Below are positions 18,108-25,440 of a stretch of 34,552 nt of DNA, in pieces. The notes beneath the pieces were generated by a model. That model searched no databases. It was not told the origin of the DNA and saw only the letters and a program-made list of their open reading frames with translations. Numbering within the stretch: position 1 is the stretch's first letter; the number at the start of each line of letters is the position of its first letter. Source of the stretch: UMGS1225 sp034086705 (GTDB lineage: Bacteria > Bacillota > Clostridia > Oscillospirales > CAG-272); assembly GCA_034086705.1 (NCBI GenBank), contig JAXDZV010000035.1, positions 1 to 34,552 on the forward strand, read 5' to 3'. The translations under genes were made by a program, and so were the position numbers.

Positions 18108-18811
18108 TATTCCTCTCCTCCGATGATCGTTCCGATTTTTTCGCCCTTCACGGCTCGTACAATATTCTGTGGGTCATCTAAACCGAATACAAGAATCGGG
18201 ATCCGGTTATCCATACTGAAGCTGGTTGCCGTTGTATCGATTGCTTTCAGATGCCGACGCAAAATATCCATGTAATCAATGTGCTGAAATTTTACAGCAC
18301 CCGGATCCAATTTGGGGTCTGCATCATAGATTCCGTCAATGTTCTTTGCCATCAGCACAACGTCCGCACCGATCTCTGCAGCACGCAATACCGCCGCGGT
18401 GTCTGTCGAAAAGAAAGGGGAGCCAATGCCACAGCCGAAAATAACAACTCTGCCTTTTTGCAAATGCGAAATAGCCTTATTTCGGATGTACGGCTCTGCA
18501 AACTGCTTCATCTCCACTGCCGTCATCACCCGCACATCAAGCCCCTGGTGCTCAAAACAGTCTTGCAGACCAAGACAGTTGATCGCAGTTGCAAGCATTC
18601 CCATGTGATCGGCACGGGTGCGATCCATCTCGACTCCCTGTCTGCCGCGCCAGATATTCCCGCCGCCCACAACAATGCTGATCTGTGCCCCCAGCTGTTG
18701 ACACTGCAAAATTGCTTCACCGATTTTTCGAATAAAAGAATAGTCTAAAATCGCACCATCCGTTCCGCTCAATGCTTCACCGGAGAGTTTTAGTAGTACA
18801 CGTTTATACAT
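18107..18811 (-). CDS. pyrH: UMP kinase
   Basis: Bacterial uridylate kinase of the amino-acid-kinase fold, which phosphorylates UMP to UDP as a hexamer. The 234 aa show KLSGEALSG near the start, the glycine loop VVGGGNIWRG, DRTRADHMGMLATAIN, and the nucleotide-site GCGIGSPFFSTDTAA. It is the first gene of the long operon ending in polC and has a good promoter. The rpsB-tsf genes that often precede pyrH are absent here. Confidence 0.98.
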   Translation of the reverse strand: MYKRVLLKLSGEALSGTDGAILDYSFIRKIGEAILQCQQLGAQISIVVGGGNIWRGRQGVEMDRTRADHMGMLATAINCLGLQDCFEHQGLDVRVMTAVEMKQFAEPYIRNKAISHLQKGRVVIFGCGIGSPFFSTDTAAVLRAAEIGADVVLMAKNIDGIYDADPKLDPGAVKFQHIDYMDILRRHLKAIDTTATSFSMDNRIPILVFGLDDPQNIVRAVKGEKIGTIIGGEE

Positions 18812-18854
18812 TTTTTCACCAACCCAATCCTACATCTTTCGCACATCTGTATGT

Positions 18855-18883
18855 ATTTTACCCTATTCCTGCCAATTTGTAAA
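18855..18883 (-). promoter_or_regulatory. Promoter of the pyrH-polC operon
   Basis: On the minus strand a -35 box TTTACA (18883-18878) and a -10 box TAAAAT (18860-18855) are 17 bases apart, about 44 nt before the pyrH start. No other strong promoter was noticed inside the gene string, so this may drive all eight genes. Confidence 0.75.
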
Positions 18884-18923
18884 GACTCGCACGATACATT
18901 TTTATATTTTTTACATTTCAAAG

Positions 18924-18975
18924 AACAATGAATAAGCGTCGCCGCACAAGTGTGCGGCGACGCTTATTCATTGTT
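18924..18975. terminator. Perfect 25-bp inverted repeat, probable terminator
   Basis: Arms 18924-18948 and 18951-18975 are perfectly complementary over 25 bp with a 2-nt centre (AG). The inner part is GC-rich (GTCGCCGCACA) and the outer part AT-rich. It lies downstream of the SLH/LRR gene on the minus strand, where the 3' arm ends CTTATTCATTGTTCTTT, giving a T-rich but not pure T tail. It probably ends that transcript; the exceptional perfection leaves other roles open. Confidence 0.65.
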
Positions 18976-19088
18976 ACAAAAGGCTTCACAGTTCTATAAT
19001 CCAGACACAGCAGCACAACAGTACCCTATGCTGCAAATGCCTGTACTTACAACATAGTTGTATCAGTTTCTCTTCTCCCGCAAATACA

Positions 19089-21200
19089 TCATCTACAACC
19101 CCAGGAAATACGGGCCTCACAGCCATAATCCCAATCTGTCCATGCAGCATGCGCACTTTCACGCGCAAAATGAACAGATTGCGCCGGCGTCCAACCGAAA
19201 AACGCTCCGCCACCCAAGTTCTGTACGTTGCCGGGTATCAGAATACTTTCCAAAGAGGAACAGTTTGAAAAAGCATATGCGCCAATGTTTACTACACTGC
19301 TCGGCAGAGTAATCTCTGCAAGCGAAGTACAATATGCAAAAGCCAATTCACCTGTCTGCAAAAGCCCATCGGGAAGTATAACATTCTTTAGAGCCGTGCA
19401 ATTTTGAAAAACACTGTTGCCGAGTATTTTGATTCTGCTTGGAATTACGATCTTCACAAGAGAAGAACAATCGGCAAAAGCAGCGTCACCTATGCTTGTC
19501 AGGTTGTCCGGCAGCAATATGCTTGTAAGCGAGGAGCAACCAGCAAAAGCAGCCTCTGCAATAGACCATACACTCCCGTCATCCGGTATTACACTGTTTT
19601 TGCAGCCGGCAAGCAAGATGCCGCTTCTTTTTTCAATCAAGCAATTACCGGTACTGCGATACGCCGTATTCTCCGGATCAACAGAGATCGCTTTCAATTC
19701 GTTGCAATAGCAAAACACACCTTTACCAATGCTTGTCACTTCGGCGGGAATCACAATTTTCTGCAGCGTTTGCAAACCGGCAAAGGCCAAAGATTCAATA
19801 CATTTTACACTTGCATCATCCGGTATCACACTGTTTTTGCAGCCGGCGAGCAAGGTACAGCTTTTTGTTTCGATTAGGCAATTGCCGCTGCTGTGATAGG
19901 TTGAATTGCTCGGATCCACGGTAATACTCTGCAAAGCACTACAGCCGTAAAAAGGGCTATACCCTATGTCGACCACATTGCGGGGGATAGCAATACTCTG
20001 CAAAGAAATGCAATTTTCGAAAGCTGCATCTCCAATGCTCTTCACACTGTCGGGAATCGATAAATAGACAAAAGAGGAGCATCCCGAAAAAGCCTTCTCT
20101 GCGATTTTTTCTACACTGCCGTCATTTGGGATAACACTGTTTTGACACCCTGAGAGCAGTGTTTTTGTGCTTGTTTCTATCAGACAGTTACCGGCACTGT
20201 GATAAACAGGATTTCCCGCACTCACTGAAATGCTGGAAAGCGCTTCGCAGCCGGAAAACACCCCCGTACCGATGCGCACGACATTGCGCGGAATGGCCAT
20301 ACTTTTCAATGCTGAACATCCGTAAAAGGCACCGTCATAAATATCAGTAACCGTATCAGGAATTACAATGCGTTCCAACGCCGCGCATCCAGCAAATGCG
20401 TAAGGACCGATTCCTGTGACGGGTTTGCCTGCATGCTGTGCAGGAATCACCGCCTCTGTACCGGTGGTATCTGTGTCGGCGCCAAACACCGTATAAGAAG
20501 TATAGTCTTCATTGCATACCAAAACAAAACCGTCCACCCAAACAACTGCCTGCGCCGGCTTTATGATATTTTCCACATAGCGCATCTGAATGGATGCCAC
20601 CTGTGCGCGTGTAGCTCTGCCGAACGGGTCAAGCAATAGATGGTTTCCGATGCGCGTACCGGAAATGATACCAACAGAAACCGCCCAAGACATTGCCTCC
20701 TTTGCCCACGCAGGAACAGAGTCTCCATCTGCAAATACACTTAAATCCGCCCTGTCATTGGTATTAATCCCCAGGTACGCTGTGTAACGCAGCATAACCG
20801 ACGCCATTTGTGCACGAGTAATAATTTCCATTGGCGCAAACCGGCCATCTCCCATACCGCTAACAATTCCATTGGAAGCCGCCCAAAGAACCCCCTCCGT
20901 ATACCATTTGTTTGCAGGCACATCCACAAAAGGGTTCTTTGCAGAAAACGGCTGCATCCCGTCCTGCCGCCACAAAATACTAACTAACATGGCGCGTGTC
21001 ATCGGTGTTTGCGGTTCAAAAGTCGTAGTGCTCGTACCTGCAAACAGGCCTTCTTCATAGACATACTCCACAGCATCGTAATACCAACTTCCCTCCGGAA
21101 CATCCGTAAACGGAAGAGACGCAGCACTTACAGAAAAAGAAGAACATAGAAGCAATCCGCACATCAAACATACGCATAATACCCTGAGCTGTTTTTTCAT
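19089..21200 (-). CDS. Secreted SLH-domain protein with BspA-type leucine-rich repeats
   Basis: Exported 703-aa protein. Residues 1-26 are a Sec signal peptide (KK, hydrophobic core, SVSA-AS cleavage). Three S-layer homology domains follow at about 28-75, 88-140 and 150-205 (FTDVPEGSWYYDAVEYVYEE is the first), which normally bind pyruvylated wall polymer. From about 235 to 690 are BspA/LRR_5 repeats with the recurrent pattern AFxGCxxLxxIxIPxxVxxI. Three longer cassettes interrupt the repeats, each containing GNCLIE and NSVIP-DD/ND. The ATG at 21200 follows GAAGGGAG. It is divergent from a DtxR-family gene with promoters 11 bp apart. Such proteins serve in adhesion or as surface scaffolds; the ligand is unknown. 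Confidence 0.93.
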   Translation of the reverse strand: MKKQLRVLCVCLMCGLLLCSSFSVSAASLPFTDVPEGSWYYDAVEYVYEEGLFAGTSTTTFEPQTPMTRAMLVSILWRQDGMQPFSAKNPFVDVPANKWYTEGVLWAASNGIVSGMGDGRFAPMEIITRAQMASVMLRYTAYLGINTNDRADLSVFADGDSVPAWAKEAMSWAVSVGIISGTRIGNHLLLDPFGRATRAQVASIQMRYVENIIKPAQAVVWVDGFVLVCNEDYTSYTVFGADTDTTGTEAVIPAQHAGKPVTGIGPYAFAGCAALERIVIPDTVTDIYDGAFYGCSALKSMAIPRNVVRIGTGVFSGCEALSSISVSAGNPVYHSAGNCLIETSTKTLLSGCQNSVIPNDGSVEKIAEKAFSGCSSFVYLSIPDSVKSIGDAAFENCISLQSIAIPRNVVDIGYSPFYGCSALQSITVDPSNSTYHSSGNCLIETKSCTLLAGCKNSVIPDDASVKCIESLAFAGLQTLQKIVIPAEVTSIGKGVFCYCNELKAISVDPENTAYRSTGNCLIEKRSGILLAGCKNSVIPDDGSVWSIAEAAFAGCSSLTSILLPDNLTSIGDAAFADCSSLVKIVIPSRIKILGNSVFQNCTALKNVILPDGLLQTGELAFAYCTSLAEITLPSSVVNIGAYAFSNCSSLESILIPGNVQNLGGGAFFGWTPAQSVHFARESAHAAWTDWDYGCEARISWGCR
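19537..20237 (-). repeat. Three copies of a GNCLIE-NSVIP cassette inside the LRR region
   Basis: About 155-bp coding units at roughly 20080-20237, 19776-19935 and 19537-19695. Each encodes an SV-P-N start, a Y-S-GNCLIE block, an LL-GC-NSVIP block and an AF-GC end. They are separated by ordinary LRR_5 units, which points to duplication within the gene. Confidence 0.8.
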
Positions 21201-21298
21201 TCATTTCTCCCTTCAATTTTCACAAAATTTTGCTAAGGAAAAGCATGCCCTGCAAGTACCGCTCCCTGCGGCTCACATGCTTGCTGCGTCGCAATTAC

Positions 21299-21327
21299 AG
21301 TATACCATTCTCACACATTGTTGTCAA
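21299..21327 (-). promoter_or_regulatory. Promoter of the SLH/LRR gene
   Basis: On the minus strand TTGACA (21327-21322) and TATACT (21304-21299) are 17 bases apart, a near-consensus vegetative promoter. Its leader begins with a nested hairpin (arms 21241-21247/21276-21282, inner CCGC/GCGG). Confidence 0.8.
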
Positions 21328-21338
21328 TTACATAGAGC

Positions 21339-21367
21339 TTGCCTTTTGTGATTTTTTGTGGTATACT
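21339..21367 (+). promoter_or_regulatory. Promoter of the DtxR-family gene
   Basis: TTGCCT (21339-21344) and TATACT (21362-21367) lie 17 bases apart. The two divergent -35 boxes are only 11 bp apart, so one bound repressor could block both. I see no obvious symmetric operator. Confidence 0.7.
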
Positions 21368-21413
21368 GGCTCTGTGAGCAGCCGATATTTGTGTAAAGAG
21401 GAGAAAATTACGC

Positions 21414-21791
21414 ATGCATCTTCAGGAATCCGGTGAAATGTATCTTGAAACCATCTACATCCTATCGCAAAAAAACGGTGCAGTCCGTTCAGTTGACGTT
21501 GGAGAGACTATGCATGTGTCAAAGCCAAGCGTCAGCCGGGCTGTCGGAATATTAAAAAAAGAGGGATATCTGCGTTCCGACGCAGACGGACACCTGCTTT
21601 TGAGTGAAAGCGGTCATGCAATTGCAAAAAAAATATACGACCGTCACATTACCTTGTCTGCATTTCTGACCAGGCTGGGGGTCCCCCCAGAGATTGCCGT
21701 TCGAGATGCCTGTAAAATCGAACACGTCATTAGCGACGAAACCTTTGCAGCGCTCAAACAGCATGTGCAAAAATACAACTCGCAAGCATAA
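21414..21791 (+). CDS. DtxR/MntR-family metal-dependent regulator, iron-type ligands
   Basis: Winged-helix repressor of 125 aa. The N-terminal motif GEMYLETIYIL, the recognition-helix stretch HVSKPSVSRAVGILKKEGYL and the dimerisation part with YDRHITL and RDACKIEHVIS match the family. By comparison with DtxR (Met10, Cys102, Glu105, His106) and MntR (Asp8, Glu99), this protein has Met9, Cys100, Glu103, His104 and His78, that is, the iron-type pair at the two selectivity positions. It lacks the SH3-like third domain, so it is MntR-sized. GAGGAG precedes the ATG at a rather long spacing (10). It is divergent from the surface protein gene; autoregulation and control of that gene are inference. 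Confidence 0.9.
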   Translation: MHLQESGEMYLETIYILSQKNGAVRSVDVGETMHVSKPSVSRAVGILKKEGYLRSDADGHLLLSESGHAIAKKIYDRHITLSAFLTRLGVPPEIAVRDACKIEHVISDETFAALKQHVQKYNSQA

Positions 21792-21827
21792 AAAATAGGT
21801 GTACGTCTGCAGACGGAACCAACAAAT

Positions 21828-22271
21828 TTATTTTGTTTTGTGCGACGCATCCGCATCTGCTTTGGTCGCTTGCACGGTGCCATGCGGATGATGCGGAGGC
21901 GCATAAACTGTATAAAGCTTGAGAGGGGTTTTTCCCGTATTTATAATATTGTGCCACGTCCCTGCCGGCACAAAAACCGCATAACCGTCCGTAATTCTGT
22001 GCTGATCACGGAGACGATTCGCAGCAGGCCCCATCATGCTGACACCGTTGCCGCTTTCTATCCGCAAAAACTGATCGGTGTCCGGGTGGACTTCCAGACC
22101 GATTTCTCCACCGGCCGGAATACACATCAATGTCAGTTGTAAATGATCACCCGTCCACAGCGCGGTACGGTAGTTGGTATTTTGCCTGACCAAACGTGCA
22201 AGATCCGTCACAAGCGGTGCATTCCCGTAATCATGCGACGGCGTAGAGGTATGTCTGCCGTTTCGATTCAT
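21828..22271 (-). CDS. Cupin-domain protein
   Basis: Small single-domain cupin of 147 aa. The first cupin motif is seen as IGLEVHPDTDQFLRIESGNG (G, H, D and E at metal-binding positions) and the second as VFVPAGTWHNIINTG. The C-terminus is a charged tail rich in Lys, Asp and His. Relatives are annotated as mannose-6-phosphate-isomerase-like or uncharacterised; substrate cannot be given. AAGGAG lies 10 bases before the ATG. It is convergent with the DtxR-family gene and divergent from the SCIFF precursor. Confidence 0.88.
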   Translation of the reverse strand: MNRNGRHTSTPSHDYGNAPLVTDLARLVRQNTNYRTALWTGDHLQLTLMCIPAGGEIGLEVHPDTDQFLRIESGNGVSMMGPAANRLRDQHRITDGYAVFVPAGTWHNIINTGKTPLKLYTVYAPPHHPHGTVQATKADADASHKTK

Positions 22272-22358
22272 AATTAACTCACTCCTTTTCTATCCACATT
22301 ATATGGAGTGCGCAAAAACATGGTGCGTGGGAAGCTTGCGGAAATCCCCCGCTAACTC

Positions 22359-22387
22359 TTGACTTTATGACAGTAATGTGCTATACT
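22359..22387 (+). promoter_or_regulatory. Promoter of the SCIFF locus
   Basis: TTGACT (22359-22364) and TATACT (22382-22387) are separated by 17 bases, about 70 nt upstream of the precursor start. Confidence 0.75.
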
Positions 22388-22461
22388 GCGTTAGTGTAAG
22401 GACATATGCCGTGTGTAAAGCGATCACGACTACGATTTTGGAAAGAATGGAGATATGTGTC

Positions 22462-22608
22462 ATGGAAAGAATTAAAACGCTGGTTACTCGCAACCTATGC
22501 GAAAGTGCAAAAAACGGTGGCTGCGGCGAATGCCAGACCTCATGCCAGTCCGCCTGCAAAACTTCCTGCGGTGTTGCCAATCAAAAATGCGAAAATGCTG
22601 ATAAATAA
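22462..22608 (+). CDS. scfA: SCIFF ranthipeptide precursor (six cysteines in forty-five residues)
   Basis: Precursor of the SCIFF family, 48 aa, substrate of the adjacent radical SAM maturase. The start MERIKTL resembles the family leader and the core GGCGECQTSCQSACKTSC is near-identical to what I recall of the family, ending in a C-E-N tail. Cysteines are at 21, 24, 28, 32, 36 and 43, plus an extra one at 13. In characterised family members a thioether joins Cys32 to Thr37 (five residues on); here position 37 is Gly. The ATG at 22462 follows GGAG by 9 bases; the frame is open upstream but without a better site. A terminator follows directly. Confidence 0.95.
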   Translation: MERIKTLVTRNLCESAKNGGCGECQTSCQSACKTSCGVANQKCENADK

Positions 22609-22620
22609 GCAGTAACGTTC

Positions 22621-22648
22621 AGCGCCGCCTGCCCGGGCGGCGCTTTTT
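22621..22648 (+). terminator. Terminator between SCIFF precursor and maturase
   Basis: Perfect 9-bp GC-rich stem (AGCGCCGCC/GGCGGCGCT) with a 6-nt loop, then a T run and a second T run a few bases on. It lies 12 nt after the precursor stop and 46 nt before the maturase start, and should make the precursor more abundant than the enzyme. Confidence 0.88.
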
Positions 22649-22693
22649 CCGTGTTTTTTCAATTTCCGATTGTCCAATAAACGGAGGATTTCA

Positions 22694-24076
22694 ATGGTAC
22701 ATCAATATCAACTAAATGGTTATTGTATCGTGCTGGATACCTGTTCCGGTTCCATTCATGCCGTAGACGAGGTGGCTTATGACGTCATTGCGATGTTTCA
22801 GACGCATACCCCTGAGGAAATCATACAGACGCTCCTTGCAAAATATGCAAATCATGCTGATGTCACCCGGGATGCACTGGTCAATTGTATACAGGATGTA
22901 CAGACGCTGCAAAAAGAAAAGAAACTTTTCGTACCTGACACATACGCCCCGATGGCCTCTACCTTCAAAGACCGCACAGGCGATGTTGTAAAGGCGCTGT
23001 GCTTACACATATCGCATACCTGTAATCTAAACTGTGCATACTGCTTTGCAAGTCAGGGCAAGTACCACGGGCAACGGGCATTGATGCCGTTCTCCGTGGG
23101 GAAGCAAGCACTGGATTATCTCGTTGCACATTCGGCAAACCGCCGAAACCTTGAGGTCGATTTTTTCGGTGGAGAACCTTTGATGAACTGGGAGGTGCTC
23201 AAGCAACTTGTCCGATATGCACGCAGCATCGAAAAAGCACACAATAAGAATTTCCGCTTTACACTAACCACCAACGGCATGCTCATTGATGACGATGTAA
23301 TAGAGTTTGCAAACCGAGAAATGAGTAACGTTGTGCTTTCGCTGGATGGCAGAAAAGAAATCAATGATCGCACCCGTGTAGATTACGCAGGTAACGGGAG
23401 TTATGACCGCATTGTTCCGAAATTTCAAAAGTTCGTCGCCGCACGCGGCGGAAAAAACTATTACATACGCGGAACCTTTACACACGCAAACCCCGATTTC
23501 ACAAAAGACTTGTTACATATGGCTGATCTTGGCTTTACGGAACTCAGCATGGAACCCGTTGTTTGCGCACCGGATGATCCCGCGGCTCTGACGGCTGAGG
23601 ATCTTGTCACAGTTGAAAAAGAATATGAATTTTTAGCACAAGAAATGCTGCGCCGGGAGAAAATCGGCAAACCGTTCACTTTTTACCACTACATGCTGGA
23701 CCTCACGGAGGGCCCCTGTATTTACAAGCGAATCTCAGGTTGCGGCTCCGGAACAGAATATATGGCGGTCACGCCTTGGGGAGATCTGTATCCGTGCCAT
23801 CAGTTTGTAGGAGATACCGCCTATAAGCTCGGCGATGTTTGGAACGGTGTTACCAATCATGCGCTACGCGAATCCTTCCGTGCATGTAATGTGTATTCAC
23901 GACCGGAATGCGCAAATTGCTGGGCAAAGTTGTATTGTTCCGGCGGATGTGCTGCCAATGCATATCATGCAACCGGTTCCATTCGTGGTATCTACGAGCC
24001 CGGCTGTGTGTTGTTTCGAAAACGGATAGAATGCGCTATTATGATGCGCGTTGCACAAGCAATGGAGCAGGAATAA
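22694..24076 (+). CDS. scfB: SCIFF radical SAM maturase
   Basis: Radical SAM/SPASM enzyme of 460 aa expected to install thioether links in the SCIFF peptide. The N-terminal about 90 residues form the peptide-recognition (RRE-like) region. The SAM cluster motif CNLNCAYC gives C110, C114 and C117, followed by FFGGEPLMNW near 157 and LTTNGMLIDD near 191. The C-terminal SPASM part holds Cys342, 350, 368, 398, 406, 409, 415, 419, 438 and 447, enough for two auxiliary clusters (RPECANCWAKLYCSGGC is typical). The ATG at 22694 follows GGAGG by 6 bases. The stop is 2 nt before the next gene. Function follows from motifs plus the adjacent precursor. Confidence 0.96.
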   Translation: MVHQYQLNGYCIVLDTCSGSIHAVDEVAYDVIAMFQTHTPEEIIQTLLAKYANHADVTRDALVNCIQDVQTLQKEKKLFVPDTYAPMASTFKDRTGDVVKALCLHISHTCNLNCAYCFASQGKYHGQRALMPFSVGKQALDYLVAHSANRRNLEVDFFGGEPLMNWEVLKQLVRYARSIEKAHNKNFRFTLTTNGMLIDDDVIEFANREMSNVVLSLDGRKEINDRTRVDYAGNGSYDRIVPKFQKFVAARGGKNYYIRGTFTHANPDFTKDLLHMADLGFTELSMEPVVCAPDDPAALTAEDLVTVEKEYEFLAQEMLRREKIGKPFTFYHYMLDLTEGPCIYKRISGCGSGTEYMAVTPWGDLYPCHQFVGDTAYKLGDVWNGVTNHALRESFRACNVYSRPECANCWAKLYCSGGCAANAYHATGSIRGIYEPGCVLFRKRIECAIMMRVAQAMEQE

Positions 24077-24078
24077 AA

Positions 24079-25440
24079 ATGTCGCAATATAAGAGCAAAC
24101 ATGCCCTGCCAACCCCTGTTTATGATTTTGTTCGAAATTATGCCACTTCCAACACGGTACGGTTGCACATGCCGGGCCATAAGGGGCACACTTTCTTAGG
24201 CTGCGAACCGTTGGACATTACGGAAATTACAGGGGCAGACAATTTATTTCAGGCAGAGGGGATTCTCGCGCAAAGTGAAGCCAATGCAACAGCTTTATTT
24301 GGAAGCAGGCATACTTTTTTTAGCACAGAGGGTGCAAGTCATTGCATCCGTGCCATGATTGCCCTCGCCCTGCTATACCGCCGGCCAAACTGCCGACGTA
24401 CGTTGCTTGCCGCAAGAAACGTGCATCGCTCGTTTTTGTCTGCTGCTGCTTTGCTTGATTTTGAAACGGAATGGATTACGCCAAGCGAGCAAGACTTCTC
24501 TGTTTGCAGCTGTGACGTTTCAGCGCAAAAGCTTGCGCAAATACTCGATGCTATGTCTGCGCCGCCGGCAGGCGTCTATATCACTTCTCCAGATTATTTG
24601 GGGAACCGGCAAGACATCCGCGCCCTGGCAGATGTTTGTCATCGACATAACACCTTACTCCTGGTTGACAATGCGCATGGTGCATATTTGCACTTTCTGC
24701 AGCCCGCGCAACATCCTTTGGATCTCGGTGCAGATTTATGCTGCGATTCTGCACATAAAACTCTCTGCGCACTCACCGGCGGAGCCTATCTGCACCTGTC
24801 TGCAGCGCTGCCTGACTGTTTTGAATCTGCCGCGCGGGAAATGCTGGCGCTGTTTGGCTCAACAAGCCCTTCATATCTGACACTGGCTTCTTTGGACCGC
24901 TGCAACGCCTATCTTTTCAAACAATATCCGCAACGGCTTGCAAAAACAGTAGATGCAATAAAACAACTGCGTGATAAGCTGTATCAAAATGGGCACACCG
25001 TCCTGCTCAGCGATCCGTTGCGACTGGTACTGCGCGCCGGGCAAACACAAACGGGATACGGGCTTGCGGCCTTGCTGCGTCGTGCAGAAATCGAATGCGA
25101 GTATGCAGACCGGCTATATCTTGTGTGCATGTTGACCCCGGAGAATACCAAATGCGATTTGCGGCGCCTTTCCAATGCTCTCGGCACTGCCATACCATGT
25201 CAAACCCCATCTGCTCCCGTTTCAGTACCTTGCGGCAAGAGAGTTTTATCTGCACGTGAAGCATTGCTCGCTCCGCAGCAAACATTGCAAACGCAAAATG
25301 CGGTCGGCCGGATTTGCGGTATACCGACGGTCTGTTGCCCGCCTGCCGTTCCCATCGTACTATGCGGTGAGGAAATTACGGCACACGCGGTAGAAGCACT
25401 ATTATATTACGGCATTCATACGGTGCGTGTTGTACGTTGA
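24079..25440 (+). CDS. Orn/Lys/Arg decarboxylase-family PLP enzyme
   Basis: PLP fold-type I protein of 453 aa, related to the basic amino-acid decarboxylases of the YaaO/SpeA type. Family motifs are LHMPGHKG at residue 29, DITEITGADNLF, FFSTEGASHCIRAMI, the cofactor Asp197 in LLVDNAHGAYL, and the Schiff-base Lys227 in CDSAHKTLCALTGGAYL. The C-terminal decarboxylase domain is shorter than in full-length enzymes. The start is 2 nt after the maturase stop, so the gene is translated with the SCIFF locus. In other genomes such genes often sit beside tmk-holB, which is not seen here. Whether it acts on free amino acids or a peptide is unknown. Confidence 0.88.
   Translation: MSQYKSKHALPTPVYDFVRNYATSNTVRLHMPGHKGHTFLGCEPLDITEITGADNLFQAEGILAQSEANATALFGSRHTFFSTEGASHCIRAMIALALLYRRPNCRRTLLAARNVHRSFLSAAALLDFETEWITPSEQDFSVCSCDVSAQKLAQILDAMSAPPAGVYITSPDYLGNRQDIRALADVCHRHNTLLLVDNAHGAYLHFLQPAQHPLDLGADLCCDSAHKTLCALTGGAYLHLSAALPDCFESAAREMLALFGSTSPSYLTLASLDRCNAYLFKQYPQRLAKTVDAIKQLRDKLYQNGHTVLLSDPLRLVLRAGQTQTGYGLAALLRRAEIECEYADRLYLVCMLTPENTKCDLRRLSNALGTAIPCQTPSAPVSVPCGKRVLSAREALLAPQQTLQTQNAVGRICGIPTVCCPPAVPIVLCGEEITAHAVEALLYYGIHTVRVVR

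Noticed and set aside
18986..19213. 75-codon minus-strand frame at the end of the SLH/LRR gene
   Set aside because: It mostly overlaps the clear LRR coding sequence and has no ribosome site.
19089..21200. Repeats in the LRR gene as a CRISPR array
   Set aside because: The repeats are in frame, degenerate and encode BspA-type LRR units; spacing and sequence do not fit CRISPR.
23908..24078. 57-codon upstream extension of the decarboxylase-family protein
   Set aside because: It lies wholly inside the maturase gene in another frame; family alignment starts at 24079.
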